A stretch of 64,000 bases of DNA from Symbiodinium natans (Eukaryota > Sar > Dinophyceae > Suessiales > Symbiodiniaceae), in the NCBI GenBank assembly GCA_905221605.1, contig CAJNDS010002820.1:1-64000 (forward strand), written 5' to 3'. Position 1 is the stretch's first letter, and the number at the start of each line of letters is the position of its first letter. Position numbers and translations under genes: made by a program. The notes beneath the pieces are model-generated. The model had not been told where the DNA came from. It ran no database searches and saw only the letters and a list, made by a program, of their open reading frames with translations. This document shows, one piece after another, positions 51,346-60,197 of this stretch.

Positions 51346-52603
51346 AATATCCTTGATCTCTCCTTTGAAAAAGGAGTGCCCCAGTCCCTAGCTGGGCATT
51401 CAATTCATCCACTTGAACCATTTCAGCACATATCCTCTGTGCCGCAGTCGCTATTGCCGGCCAGATGGTACGATCGGTCAAACCGCGACGCATAACCCAA
51501 TCAGTTGTTGGCGACTGAATCAGCATTCGTGGATCATACACCATAACCACCATTGTACCATCATCCATTAACTGATCAGCATCGTCCTCCAGTGCCAGGT
51601 TCAAATCCTGTTCGCTTGCACCTTCGGATGACATGCTAATAACCAAATTTCGATCCATCTTATTGGACCCCTTCTGACAGTCCCTTTGCCCCACAGGCAA
51701 CTTGCCGACAGCAACCTTCCAATAAATCCGATTCAGAAGGCCTTTAGTAAGCAATTGCTGAGGGTCCTTCTTCACCGGACGAACATCCAATGTCTTCGCA
51801 CCATCACCACGGAGTTCATTGCTCCCACCTTCTCCTTCTTTTTGGTCAGTCTCCTCGCCAGAAATTTGCACTGCTCCTTCCAGCGCCGTCTCCTGTCCAG
51901 CCACTTCTTGCCCAGGAAGAACTTGAGCGCTTTCAGATACATTCACCTGTCCAGCAACACCTTGCCCAGGTAAAACCTCATCCGTGGAGCCCACCGCCAG
52001 CGAACCAACTATAACTGAGCCATCCCTTGCTCTTTTTTGAGACTGTTCAGTTCGACGAGAAGGTTGTGGTAGCGAAAAAACTTGAGAAGTCACTTCTTGG
52101 CGGGTCTCCCCCCGCGACGCTTTGTCGCGCCCTTCGCCAAGGTGAACCGATTTTTTCTGCCCATCATTGGGGCTTGAAGAACCAGCCATTGGAACATTGC
52201 CACGCATTGCAGTTCTTTGTGAATCCCTTTCGCGCAAAAAGATTTCCCTCAGGTGTCTCGCGCTGTTGGTTTCTTCCTCGCTTGAATCACCTGAGGAATC
52301 TGCATAGGAGACCAAAGCTCCCGTTTGATCATCATCATCCACCAAATCTGCCCACGCTCTGCTGAATGGGTACGACAAACCACCACGGGGCTTTACTGGT
52401 TCCAGCGGCTTTGGCTTTTCCACCACTTCCGCCGGCTGCACTCGCCGTTGTGAGCGAGAGCGTGGCACCTGTCGCACCTGTTTTTTATCCAGCAAGGGCC
52501 TTCCCCTTTTCACAGGGTTTGATCTTGACCGATACGCCTTTGTTGGCGGGTTCACCGGCGCAACCTCTGCACGCACAGCGGGGATCTCTGCGCAAGCGTC
52601 CAT
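51224..52603 (-). CDS. retroelement ORF, central part
   Basis: A 459-codon frame: a basic, proline-rich start (KAYRSRSNPVKRGRPLLDKK), a long disordered Ser/Gln/Glu region, then a predicted folded segment from about residue 290 (LLNRIYWKVAVGKLPVGQRD) that carries on in the next frame. No recognised domain. A stop codon lies directly before its ATG in the same frame, so it is reached from the upstream ORF by a -1 shift, or is translated separately. It overlaps the upstream ORF by about 50 nt. Confidence 0.55.
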   Translation of the reverse strand: MDACAEIPAVRAEVAPVNPPTKAYRSRSNPVKRGRPLLDKKQVRQVPRSRSQRRVQPAEVVEKPKPLEPVKPRGGLSYPFSRAWADLVDDDDQTGALVSYADSSGDSSEEETNSARHLREIFLRERDSQRTAMRGNVPMAGSSSPNDGQKKSVHLGEGRDKASRGETRQEVTSQVFSLPQPSRRTEQSQKRARDGSVIVGSLAVGSTDEVLPGQGVAGQVNVSESAQVLPGQEVAGQETALEGAVQISGEETDQKEGEGGSNELRGDGAKTLDVRPVKKDPQQLLTKGLLNRIYWKVAVGKLPVGQRDCQKGSNKMDRNLVISMSSEGASEQDLNLALEDDADQLMDDGTMVVMVYDPRMLIQSPTTDWVMRRGLTDRTIWPAIATAAQRICAEMVQVDELNAQLGTGALLFQRRDQGYYGDLHHSFHDNPCLPVVGNFSSLGDGCIAVSWSGRGIQKY

Positions 52604-53607
52604 GCGTCACGGTACTTGCCGGTGTCGAAAATCTCTCGATAAGACCCTCGCGGCATCTCCTTTGTACCAGGACCTTCAGCTTCACGCACCTGAGAGATAG
52701 TTCTCACCCCATCTCTTCCAGCTTCTCGGCTTCCAGAAGATTGCTCCATGCGTACCGACGCGTTGGTAGAAACAGCCACATCCGGCGACATTGGCCGGTA
52801 CTGAACACCACCCACCAATTGCAGAATTTTGCAGGCCGTCACCTTGTTAACTCCTTTTTCCACCAAATCCTCCACAAAGATATACTCTTGTAGCTCTTTG
52901 ACGTTGGTGACACCCAGCTTGATCATAACATCACTTACGTGAGGTGTATACACCCACAAGTGGTTGTTGCGAGCCATCCAATGTTCTATTGGCTCTTCAG
53001 GATCCTGAAGACGTACCGCGGTAGACTCTGCCACCGAATCCTTTTGTACCTCTCCATCCGTTCCATCCAGTGTATCACCTTCACCGATTTCCTGTGACAC
53101 ATTGGTCATTTGCAGCGCTTTTGGTGCCGAGGATGACGAAGATTCTGCTCCCCCACTTACCGGTGGTTGAAAGGCGTTCCTGTCGGGAATCTCCAATCCT
53201 CTTCCCCTTTGAAATGACACATGGTTCGCCAAATTCACCAGATGCTTCAATTGGGCCAGTCGTTCTTCAGACATTTCTTCGTGAGAGTACTTGCAGCCAT
53301 ATCGCACGCGACATCTCCCTTTAAGGTAGTAGTCGAAGCAGCAATGATGGAACCCTGCTTCCCTTAGGGCCTTCCGAGACGCATTGTCCCAGGATCTGCC
53401 GGGCTCCCAAGTCCCTTCCAAAACCGCCTTTTCATCGTGCGAGTATCTGCAGGAATTTCCATATTTACAACCTTCTCCTTGGTTGTAATACAGACACATC
53501 TGCCTCTTTGGCTCGACTGACACCGACTCACCCTTTGATGCACCTTTACCAAAGTTGTACTTGGCTCTGAAAGCTGAATCCTCCCGCTCCTGCTGTGCCT
53601 CATCCAC
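52552..53607 (-). CDS. retroelement ORF with two CCCH zinc fingers
   Basis: A 351-codon frame from the first ATG; the open frame itself extends upstream to about 53750. Two CCCH fingers: C-x8-C-x5-C-x3-H at about 38-57 (CKYGNSCRYSH) and about 90-108 (CRVRYGCKYSH). Just upstream, near 53750, another finger (CKFFQSG then CRNGDE) spans the frameshift and has Arg in place of its third Cys. A helical region near 225-270 (VMIKLGVTNVKELQEYIFVE) may be a small SAM- or HhH-like helical domain; this is weak. Confidence 0.6.
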   Translation of the reverse strand: MDEAQQEREDSAFRAKYNFGKGASKGESVSVEPKRQMCLYYNQGEGCKYGNSCRYSHDEKAVLEGTWEPGRSWDNASRKALREAGFHHCCFDYYLKGRCRVRYGCKYSHEEMSEERLAQLKHLVNLANHVSFQRGRGLEIPDRNAFQPPVSGGAESSSSSAPKALQMTNVSQEIGEGDTLDGTDGEVQKDSVAESTAVRLQDPEEPIEHWMARNNHLWVYTPHVSDVMIKLGVTNVKELQEYIFVEDLVEKGVNKVTACKILQLVGGVQYRPMSPDVAVSTNASVRMEQSSGSREAGRDGVRTISQVREAEGPGTKEMPRGSYREIFDTGKYRDAWTLAQRSPLCVQRLRR

Positions 53608-53734
53608 TGTGCCTTCTTCCGTAGGAGGGTCACCAATGTCCCCATCCTCGTCTCCAGCTTTTTGGCTGTGCTTTGGCTCAGTTGGTCCTCCTCCTGGCCA
53701 ACCTTCACCATAACGACGATGTTCATAGGAACGC

Positions 53735-56668
53735 TCATCTCCATTGCGACACCTTCCCTGATTGAAAAAACTTGCACAGTTTACTGTACCCCGGCGACAC
53801 AGTTTTTGGCGTCAGGTGAGCTTTCTTGTACTGATCGGGATCCATGTAGGCTTCCATTGGCTTGTTCTCCCTTTTACTCATGGATTCCACTGCACCATCA
53901 AGCTCCTGCAAAAATCGCTTGGTGTCCAGCCAAAGCGCGTTCCAAAGTTCATCTTTGCCTTGACTCAGCAACGTTGCCACCGCTTCACCCACAACTGGTC
54001 GACTAAATCTCCTTTTCCTACATGCCAATTCGTAGAGCGCGTTGTGGTACTGTTTTCGGGAAAAGGTGGTTGTCTTTCCCAAGCCTGCGCCTTCTGCACC
54101 ATCGGGCTTCCAACCATCACTTTGCAAGATGCCATACGCACGCCGAGCTTCCGCATCCAGGAATGCATGGTCTGCAACACACTCCTGTATCTCATCCATT
54201 GTACGACCCAACAGCATCCCAGTGATTTTGCCCACATAGGCCTTATCAGCCTTTCCATCCTCAAGAAGAGCTCTATAGATCTTTTCTCCATAGAGTTGCC
54301 TTTCCTCTCGTTCTTCTGAGGATAACTCCTGATCAGCAAACCATTCATCGGATTGCTCTTCCTCCCATTTCCAGTCCCATTGACTGTTGGAATCTTGGTA
54401 CCATTGACCAGCATACCATGAATCTGTCCACCACGTACTCCAGCCGCTGTCTTTCCATTTGCGCAGCGTCAAAGAAGAGTCCTCCTCGTCCTCTTCCAAA
54501 ACCAGGAAGGTGTCCAAGATCACGGTACCATCATCTTCCACTCTTTTCACTGTTCCATTGACAGTATCACGAAATTTGAATAGATGTGTGTTCTTCCCTT
54601 CTGCAGGAATCAATACATTCACATCGCCATGGTCCAAAAAGGCTCCATACCCATTGATGCAGCGCACTAGACCAACGATCTGATCTCCCTCTTGATAGCA
54701 ATGCTCCCCAGGTGTATCCAAGGCTCCCGCTCTGGGCACTTTCTTTGCATGCTCTTCAGAAACCATCTCTGTATCATCGGCTCCTGAAACATCCTTTGTT
54801 TCCACCTTTGGGTCACACTGCTCGTCCTGCTCCTGCACGAGTCCCACAAGATCATCCATCTTGTGCTCCAGGGGCTCAGGACCTTCCTTTTTTCCAGCCA
54901 ATGGCTTTGCCTCATCTGTTGCAGTTCGCTCGGTGTCGACTTGCGGCGAGCTTCCAGACGGCAATACTTCCCCCTTCATGGGAGCGGACCCATCATTGGA
55001 GTCTTTTGTCACACCTTCTGCAGCAGGCAAATTTTCTTCCACTGCAGGGCTATTGGATTGCTCATCCGCGGCAGGTACATTTTCTTCCACCGCAGGCTCC
55101 TTTGGCTCCATGGTTTCCAAAGGAGAATTGCCACCATCATTGACCACAGCTGCCGCATTGGCTCCGGTGTAGCCCTTGCTATTTCGTTCCTCGCTGCTAA
55201 CTTCAGGTTGCACCAGTGCGTCCACCTGTGAACCTCCGTCGTCAGCTGCTACGGAGACCTGCGCCCCATTGTTGCAGTCGTCCGCGGAACGTGACACCAT
55301 ATGCACCTCAACCCGTGCCTCTTTCGCACTCCAGGTACTATCTGGCGCATTGACCCGCGCATCATTGGCGCTCCAGGCCTCATCTTTCAGATCTTCCGTG
55401 TCTCCAGCTATTCCAGAAGCTTCTTTTTCTCTCTGAATGGCAAGATTCTTGGCACCCAACGAAGAGACCTCCTCAGTCGTAACGCACAACTTTTTCCCTC
55501 CGTCCTCCAAATCTCCAGGATCACCTTCCTGAACGACAGGTACCACATCCACCACTCTCTCTTCTGCAGCCGACACAGTTCCAATCTCCGCATTGGGCAT
55601 TTTTTCCTCTGGACCCACCGATTCCACCGCTGCCACACCCTCAGAAAGCACTTCCATTTCTTCCCGATCCAGATGTTCTCCAGCGATGTCTGCTCGGCTT
55701 CCAGAAATCCCTTCCTCATCAGGAGAACCCGAGGTCGGGGCGTCACCACCAGCCCTAAGACCGCTATCCCTGATAGTAGAGGAAAAATCCTTTTCACCTA
55801 CACTATTTACACCGCTGTTGACACTTTCCACGCTACCCTGTTGTGCCCTGAAAGACTCAGTAGGCGACGAGGACGAAGTAGTACCCAGTGCTGGCTCTTC
55901 TTCCACAGGGACAATGCCCATTCCAACACCAGACCCTTCACTGTTTCCAGCCATCCCAGTCTTCTTAGGCAACACCCATTGGGTATCTCCCGTGTCTAAG
56001 CAGTAAAGATATTCTCTCCCATCCTCGTGAAAATGGCGTTCCCATGTCTTCCCATCACAGTCGATGATTGGAAGGTCAGCAGCTTGAGACAATTTGCCTC
56101 CACCATCAGCGTATAAGTCCTCATCTGACTCCTGCTGTATTCTCGCTGCCTTCAATTCCAGGATTTCTCCTTCACTCATCACCATAGCAACAGGAACAAC
56201 TCCTTCTGCGTCCCCAGCGACGAGGATACTGCTTTTTGTCGCAGCAACAGGCGCAGTTTCTTCCGCTTCACCTGTCAACAGATCACCACTTTCAGCCGCG
56301 AAGCTCACTTTGTTGCGAGCTCGCTTGGAAACAGGGATAACATCCCCAACCAGCTCTGTCTGGCACCCTTGCTCCACCATCTTTGACGTAGAGGAGCTTG
56401 TTGGCGCTCCCGTTGATTCAGCAGGTCCCGCAGCTCGAAGACAAAGCCCATGTTTACTCAGAAGGCGCAGCAAAACTGCTTCCATCTGGTCTTCCAGTCC
56501 TTCTACCACCGGCTTCTCTCCGCCACGCATACCACCAACATCAACCAGAGCTTCCACATTGGGAACAACTTTCTCACCCGTTGCAGACCTTTTGACACCA
56601 CCTTCACCTTGATCGCCCACATTGGAGCTCGATGATGCCGTACCAGTCTGTAACCAGTTGGTAGCCAT
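53735..56668 (-). CDS. retroelement ORF, 5' part: WW-like, S1/OB-like and MLLE domains
   Basis: The frame opens at 56683; I prefer the second Met (56668, MATNWLQTG), giving 977 codons. Order (numbered from 56683): disordered acidic N-terminus; WW-like segment at about 210-240 (W-x22-W, YLYCLDTGDTQWVLP); a long Glu/Ser/Val-rich disordered region with repeated SANDARV/SAKEARV and PAVEEN words; an S1/OB-like beta segment at about 664-724 (GLVRCINGYGAFLDHGDVNV); a Trp-rich patch at about 748-780; an MLLE (PABC) domain at about 796-853 with the signature KITGMLL; a helical region; and the start of a CCCH finger at the frame break. MLLE domains bind PAM2 peptides in poly(A)-binding proteins, so the product may engage host mRNA machinery (inference). 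Confidence 0.65.
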   Translation of the reverse strand: MATNWLQTGTASSSSNVGDQGEGGVKRSATGEKVVPNVEALVDVGGMRGGEKPVVEGLEDQMEAVLLRLLSKHGLCLRAAGPAESTGAPTSSSTSKMVEQGCQTELVGDVIPVSKRARNKVSFAAESGDLLTGEAEETAPVAATKSSILVAGDAEGVVPVAMVMSEGEILELKAARIQQESDEDLYADGGGKLSQAADLPIIDCDGKTWERHFHEDGREYLYCLDTGDTQWVLPKKTGMAGNSEGSGVGMGIVPVEEEPALGTTSSSSPTESFRAQQGSVESVNSGVNSVGEKDFSSTIRDSGLRAGGDAPTSGSPDEEGISGSRADIAGEHLDREEMEVLSEGVAAVESVGPEEKMPNAEIGTVSAAEERVVDVVPVVQEGDPGDLEDGGKKLCVTTEEVSSLGAKNLAIQREKEASGIAGDTEDLKDEAWSANDARVNAPDSTWSAKEARVEVHMVSRSADDCNNGAQVSVAADDGGSQVDALVQPEVSSEERNSKGYTGANAAAVVNDGGNSPLETMEPKEPAVEENVPAADEQSNSPAVEENLPAAEGVTKDSNDGSAPMKGEVLPSGSSPQVDTERTATDEAKPLAGKKEGPEPLEHKMDDLVGLVQEQDEQCDPKVETKDVSGADDTEMVSEEHAKKVPRAGALDTPGEHCYQEGDQIVGLVRCINGYGAFLDHGDVNVLIPAEGKNTHLFKFRDTVNGTVKRVEDDGTVILDTFLVLEEDEEDSSLTLRKWKDSGWSTWWTDSWYAGQWYQDSNSQWDWKWEEEQSDEWFADQELSSEEREERQLYGEKIYRALLEDGKADKAYVGKITGMLLGRTMDEIQECVADHAFLDAEARRAYGILQSDGWKPDGAEGAGLGKTTTFSRKQYHNALYELACRKRRFSRPVVGEAVATLLSQGKDELWNALWLDTKRFLQELDGAVESMSKRENKPMEAYMDPDQYKKAHLTPKTVSPGYSKLCKFFQSGKVSQWR

Positions 56669-56720
56669 GGCTTCAACTATCACCCTAAAGCCGAAACACA
56701 GACCGCAGGGAACCTAATTT

Positions 56721-56732
56721 GGGCTCATAACC
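56721..56732 (-). promoter_or_regulatory. primer-binding-like site (half initiator tRNA-Met)
   Basis: Directly against the inner edge of the 5' repeat the minus strand reads GGTTATGAGCCCA. This is complementary to the anticodon-loop region GGGCUCAUAACC of initiator tRNA-Met. Drosophila copia and other hemiviruses prime from this internal site on a cleaved half-tRNA, with a near-identical site. The exact adjacency to the repeat is what makes this convincing. Confidence 0.7.
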
Positions 56733-56862
56733 TACGGGGGCAACCGAAAGGGAGAGGAAACCAACCCCAACAGTCGCCAGAGATTTCACCCTGAACCAAC
56801 CAGCAAACAACAGGAACTCAAACTTCTTTTTGCTACCAGGCGCATGGCCCAGTCTTGAGCCA
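56733..56862 (-). repeat. 5' terminal direct repeat (LTR)
   Basis: 130 bp, starting TGGCTCAAG on the minus strand and bordered outside by CCTTAGGGTTTAGGG. Confidence 0.9.
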
Positions 56863-56865
56863 CCT

Positions 56866-57125
56866 TAGGGTTTAGGGTTTAGGGTTTAGGGTTTAGGGTT
56901 TAGGGTTTAGGGTTTAGGGTTTAGGGCTGCAGGTTAAGGGTCTGGGGTGTAGTGTTCAGGGTTTAGGGTTCAGGCGGTTTGGGATTTAGGGTTTAGGGTT
57001 CGCGGTTCGGGGCTCAGGGTTTAGGGTTTGGGGTGTGGGGTTTAAGGTTTAGGGTTTAGGGTTCAGGGTTCAGGGTTCAGGGTTTAGGATTTAGGGTTTA
57101 GGGTTTAGGGTTTAGGGTTTATGGG
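56866..57125. repeat. (TTTAGGG)n array flanking the retroelement
   Basis: About 35 heptamers, perfect next to the element and degenerate to the right, ending in G-rich words. The other flank (48247-48279) is also TTTAGGG. Confidence 0.95.
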
Positions 57126-57385
57126 GGGGGGTTGGGGGGGGTTGGGGGGCTCTGGGAACTGCTTGTGTCTTCTTCGGTAGAAGGAACCATGTACACACTC
57201 GACCGATAACGTACAAGTGGACCCCTACCTCAACACGACCCAACTATACTCCCCTTAGAAGCTTAATAAAAATAGTATTTTTAATATCCTCTCGATTTTT
57301 ATAGAAACAAAAATATTTTTAAAAAACAATAAATTAATTTAAAAAAATCCCAAGGGGGATATAGCCAACAGTACACGAAGAGAAC
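57126..57385. other. G-rich then AT-rich spacer
   Basis: A GGGGTTGGGGGG tract and an AT-rich patch with long A and T runs (57268-57348). No gene seen. Confidence 0.5.
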
Positions 57386-57390
57386 ACCAC

Positions 57391-57442
57391 GCCTTCTAGG
57401 CATCCGTCCAGCTTCCCGACGGAGAGCACCTGGCCGCCAAAC
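57391..57442 (-). CDS. candidate 52-nt exon with clear borders
   Basis: An ACCGAG acceptor, then FGGQVLSVGKLDGCLEG, then a GGC|GTGGTG donor on the minus strand. The beta-strand-like pattern looks like part of a folded domain. Right flank TTTAGGG/TTTGGGG (57449-57580). It ends in phase 0. Confidence 0.5.
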
Positions 57443-57659
57443 CTCGGTTTAGGGTTTAGGGTTTAGGGTTTAAGGTTTGGGGTTTCGGGTTTAGGGTTTA
57501 GGGTTTGGGGTTTGGGGTTTCGGGTTTGGGGTTTGGGGTTTGGGGTTTGGGGGTTTGGGGTTTGGGGTTTGGGGTTTCAGGGTCAGAGGATGTAGGCTTG
57601 AGGGTTCAGAGGATTTGGGCTTGGGGCCAGAGGATTTTTGGTTTGAGGGTTCAGAAGCC

Positions 57660-58330
57660 CCAACCCCCCCCATTCTCCGATCACCCTCAAAGACCCATAA
57701 ACCCCAAAACGCCTAAAGACCGCGCGACACCCCCGAAAGAACCCAAAGACTGCTCAAAGCCGATCCATTCAGTCCCCGTAAACCTCCCCCAGTCCCTGAA
57801 CCCCTGAACTTCCTAAACCCCCCTACTTCCCAAAACCCTACGTCCCCTACGTTCCCTACTACCCCTCCATACTACCCCCCGCCCCTAGGTTCCGCCCTTA
57901 AGTAACCTTAAGTAGGCTGAATTATCCCGAACTTAACAATAGGGGGAACCTGAAGGCGGGGTAGTAGCCCTAAACCCTAATCCCTAAACCCTAACCTCTA
58001 GAAATAGTGTACAGGGGGGGGTAGCAGGGGAACCCACATGAAAAGCCTTGTTACTTCTTTTTATTGGTCCGTGCGTATCGTTTACTGGATTCTTCAGTCT
58101 AAATCTCTTATTTTGCTTGTTTCATTGAGTATATGAATGACGCATGAACTCAGGACAGGAATGAAGAAGCCCCCGTATTACAATAGTGTGAGAATAAGCG
58201 TGCATTCTTTCCCTTCGCTCCTTCAGTACCGTGAAGCGAATGCAATTACAAGTAAACGAAGTGAATACATGAACGAGTTTGCGCGTGAATTGCATGAACG
58301 AAACGTGTTTTCTTTTCCCCCTCAATTAAG
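57660..58330. other. anonymous stretch, no gene supported
   Basis: C-rich words (57660-57870), foldback-like words (57890-57960), then about 300 bp of low-GC unique sequence (58040-58320). Frames of 66-67 codons on both strands have no motif. Confidence 0.4.
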
Positions 58331-58373
58331 GGTTTAGGGTTTAGGGCCCAGGCTTCCGCATGTTGGCGCAGAC

Positions 58374-58417
58374 CGCCTCCACGGAGCCGGCGGAGCGCGC
58401 GGCCAGCGGCCTCGCGG
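58374..58417 (-). CDS. weak candidate exon, minus strand
   Basis: The minus strand from GAGAAG reads ARPLAARSAGSVEA to GCG|GTCTGC. The plus strand FRMLAQTASTEPAERAASGL is equally open. The phase does not follow from the upstream exon, so confidence is low. Confidence 0.25.
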
Positions 58418-58439
58418 CTTCTCAGAGGGGGATTGCGCG

Positions 58440-58560
58440 TTTGGGGTTTAGGGTTAGGGTTTAGGGTGTAGGGTGTAGGGTTTAGGGTTTAGGGGTTTAG
58501 GGTTTAGGGTTTAGGGTTGAGGTTTTAGGGGTTTAGGGGTTAGGGGTTTAGGGGTCTATA
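58440..58560. repeat. (TTTAGGG)n array, degenerate
   Basis: About 15 units with GTAGGG and TTTAGGGG variants. 58561-58850 is anonymous, with CCCTAAA words at 58780-58825. Confidence 0.85.
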
Positions 58561-58873
58561 GTGTTTTCAGAGAGTGTCAGGGGTTCTCTATGGGCTTTAG
58601 GAATTCAGGGCTCCGGGTCTTTGTTTGCGGCTTTGGGGTTTAGGGGGTTTTCTAGGTTAAGAGTCTAAGGGGAAAGGCTGGGGCAGGGTTTAATTTGAGG
58701 GTTTAGGATTTAGGCCCGGCAGAAGGAGAATCCTACCCAAAACCCCAAACCTCAAAACCTACACCCTGAAGTTTGCTAAAACCCTAAACCCTAAACCCTA
58801 AACCCCCAACCCTAAACCCTGAACCCTCCACTCGGCTCCCCGCGCTACGGCATCAAGAGCCGCAGCGCCCCAC

Positions 58874-58951
58874 TTCGGCTGCAGGAGCGGTACCTCCGAG
58901 CGCTTCACCCAATGATTTGGCAGGGTCTTCGGGATGGATTTCGGGCCCATC
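58874..58951 (-). CDS. candidate 78-nt exon with exact borders
   Basis: A CCAAAG acceptor, 26 codons beginning DGPEIHPEDPAKSLGEALGG, and a GAA|GTGGGG donor on the minus strand, phase 0 at both ends. It follows the exon at 59395-59451, which also ends in phase 0. Confidence 0.55.
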
Positions 58952-58964
58952 CTTTGGTTTGGGG

Positions 58965-59110
58965 CTTAGGGTTTAGGGTTTAGGGTTTAGGGTTTAGGGT
59001 TTAGGGTTTAGGCTTTAGGGTTTTGGGTTTAGGGTTTAGGGTTTTGGGTTTTGGGTTTTGGGTATTGGGTTTTGGGCTTTGGGATTTAGGGCAAGGGTTT
59101 AGGGCTTAGG
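58965..59110. repeat. (TTTAGGG)n array with TTTTGGG variants
   Basis: About 20 units, the right half dominated by TTTTGGG. Confidence 0.9.
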
Positions 59111-59262
59111 GACTAGGCTTCGGAGATTTCTAGGCAACTCCGACGTGCCGGAGCTCCTGCCTACTACTAGTCTACCCGGTTGGCTTTGCAGAAACATCCC
59201 CCAACAAAAGCGCCCGCCAAAAAACAACAAGCCCAAACCTTAAGCAAAGATGCCCAAGAGTT

Positions 59263-59369
59263 GGGATGTTCCCCCTTGTACTAACAGTCCTAAAAAGGAC
59301 TGTAATAGGAAGTACAAAAAAATCCCAATTAAGGACTGTTAGAAAAAAAAAAAAAAAGGGAATAACCCA
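59263..59369. mobile_element. family-3 foldback element, copy c
   Basis: GGGATGTTCCCCCTTGTACT and AACAGTCCTAAAAAGGACTG at the left; AAGGACTGTTAG, a 16-A run and GGGAATAACCC at the right. The A run has replaced part of the right arm. Confidence 0.6.
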
Positions 59370-59394
59370 GCCCAGGAAGAAGAAAGCCTCACAC

Positions 59395-59451
59395 CTTCAA
59401 GTCCGCGCAGAGCTCGACAGCCGCCTGGCGCCCCCGGGGCCAAGGTGCATT
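59395..59451 (-). CDS. candidate 57-nt exon, phase 0
   Basis: A TGGGAG acceptor, then NAPWPRGRQAAVELCADLK (19 codons exactly), then an AAG|GTGTGA donor. Follows 59748-59804 in phase. Confidence 0.6.
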
Positions 59452-59747
59452 CTCCCAGGCGCACCAGGGGATTCCAAAGCACGTTTAGGGATTTGGGTTT
59501 TGGGTTTTGGGTTTAGGGTTCAGGGTTCAGAGAGATTCCATCTAAACCGCGTGTTCGGGGCAGGGCTCAGAGAGAGCTTGATCTGACTTCTGTAAACCCT
59601 CCACCCGACCCTAAACCCACAGACGTACATGGGCCTCTGCACAGTATACTCCTTAGAGCTTGGTATTGTATATACACATGCGCCTTGTATGTATGCATGC
59701 ATATGCGACGCGGTACCTTGAAGATGACCGCCCAACTACGCTCCTAC

Positions 59748-59804
59748 CTCCACGCGAGCCTCGAGCCAGTGGTCAAGCTTGTCGCCTTCCTGCGGCTTGG
59801 AGAA
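59748..59804 (-). CDS. candidate 57-nt exon, phase 0
   Basis: A TCCCGAG acceptor, then FSKPQEGDKLDHWLEARVE (19 codons exactly), then a GAG|GTAGGA donor on the minus strand. Strongly coding-like charged helix. Its start phase matches the end of the exon at 59921-60024. Confidence 0.65.
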
Positions 59805-59920
59805 CTCGGGAGGGAGGGGGGGGGTGTTGAATTCAGAGGGCTATTTGGGGGTTAGCTCAGGTAAACGTTAAGGTCACCAAAAAGCACCCTAAACCCTAAA
59901 CCCTAAATCCTAAACCCTAC

Positions 59921-60024
59921 ACTCCAAGTCTTCAGTCTCTTGAACAATGCCTGCGCGTCCCAGTAGCAGAGGTTCGCATCCTCGATCGACTCGACGCGCT
60001 TCACGCAGCCAGACCGGGAGAGGC
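59921..60024 (-). CDS. candidate 104-nt exon
   Basis: A CAACCAG acceptor, two bases, then 34 codons including SGCVKRVESIEDANLCYWDA and QALFKRLKTWS, and a GAGT|GTAGGG donor. The VKRVESIEDANLCYW stretch recalls, weakly, the R-(I/V)-E-x-I-x-N-x-x-LW block of PARP-type ADP-ribosyltransferases; not enough to name the gene. Upstream phase is not matched by the exon at 60603-60711, so an exon may be missing between. Confidence 0.6.
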
Positions 60025-60082
60025 CTGGTTGGAGGTTCAGACTTAAAGGTTTAGGGTTTAGGGTCTAGGGTGTAGGGTTCAG

Positions 60083-60197
60083 GGTAATTACTTATTAAGC
60101 AATTAGAACTGTACTTGTAGCCCACTTATAAGCCCCCCTTAAGTGCCCTCATATGGTTATAAGTACAGTTATAACTGGCTAAGAAGTCCTCCAAGTG
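60083..60197. mobile_element. family-1 palindromic MITE-like element, copy d
   Basis: AATTACTTATTAAGCAATTA and GAACTGTACTTGTAGCCCAC at the left; GGTTATAAGTACAGTTATAA, CTGGCTAAGAAGT and CCTCCAAGT at the right. Lies in the intron upstream of the 104-nt exon. Confidence 0.7.

Larger units (their letters stand above)
48280..56862 (-). mobile_element. LTR retroelement, probably non-autonomous, with giant Gag-like ORF
   Basis: An 8.58-kb unit bounded by 130/131-bp direct repeats that differ by one A in a short A run. On the minus strand the repeats start TGG and end CGTA. A primer-binding-like site abuts the upstream repeat. The interior codes about 2,600 codons in one direction, now split into four overlapping ORFs. 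No reverse transcriptase, integrase, RNase H or aspartic protease motif is visible, so an autonomous partner would be needed. The flanks on both sides are (TTTAGGG)n, which suggests insertion into a telomere-like array and makes a target duplication unreadable. No clear polypurine tract precedes the 3' repeat, the main weakness of the LTR interpretation. The alternative is a host gene with duplicated flanks. Confidence 0.7.

Noticed and set aside
55980-56050. Retroviral-type aspartic protease active site (LDTGDTQW)
   Set aside because: The DTG lies inside a pattern that fits a WW domain better (W-x22-W, then P). No flap or second hydrophobic-hydrophobic-Gly motif follows.
48999-56668. Hidden reverse transcriptase or integrase in the retroelement
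   Set aside because: I looked for YxDD, the D-D-E spacing and HHCC patterns in the four ORFs and saw none. A profile search is still required to exclude a very divergent domain.
56715-56735. tRNA-Met gene fragment at GGGCTCATAACC
   Set aside because: Only the anticodon-loop stretch matches. There is no acceptor stem, D-arm or T-arm sequence around it, so a primer-binding role fits better.
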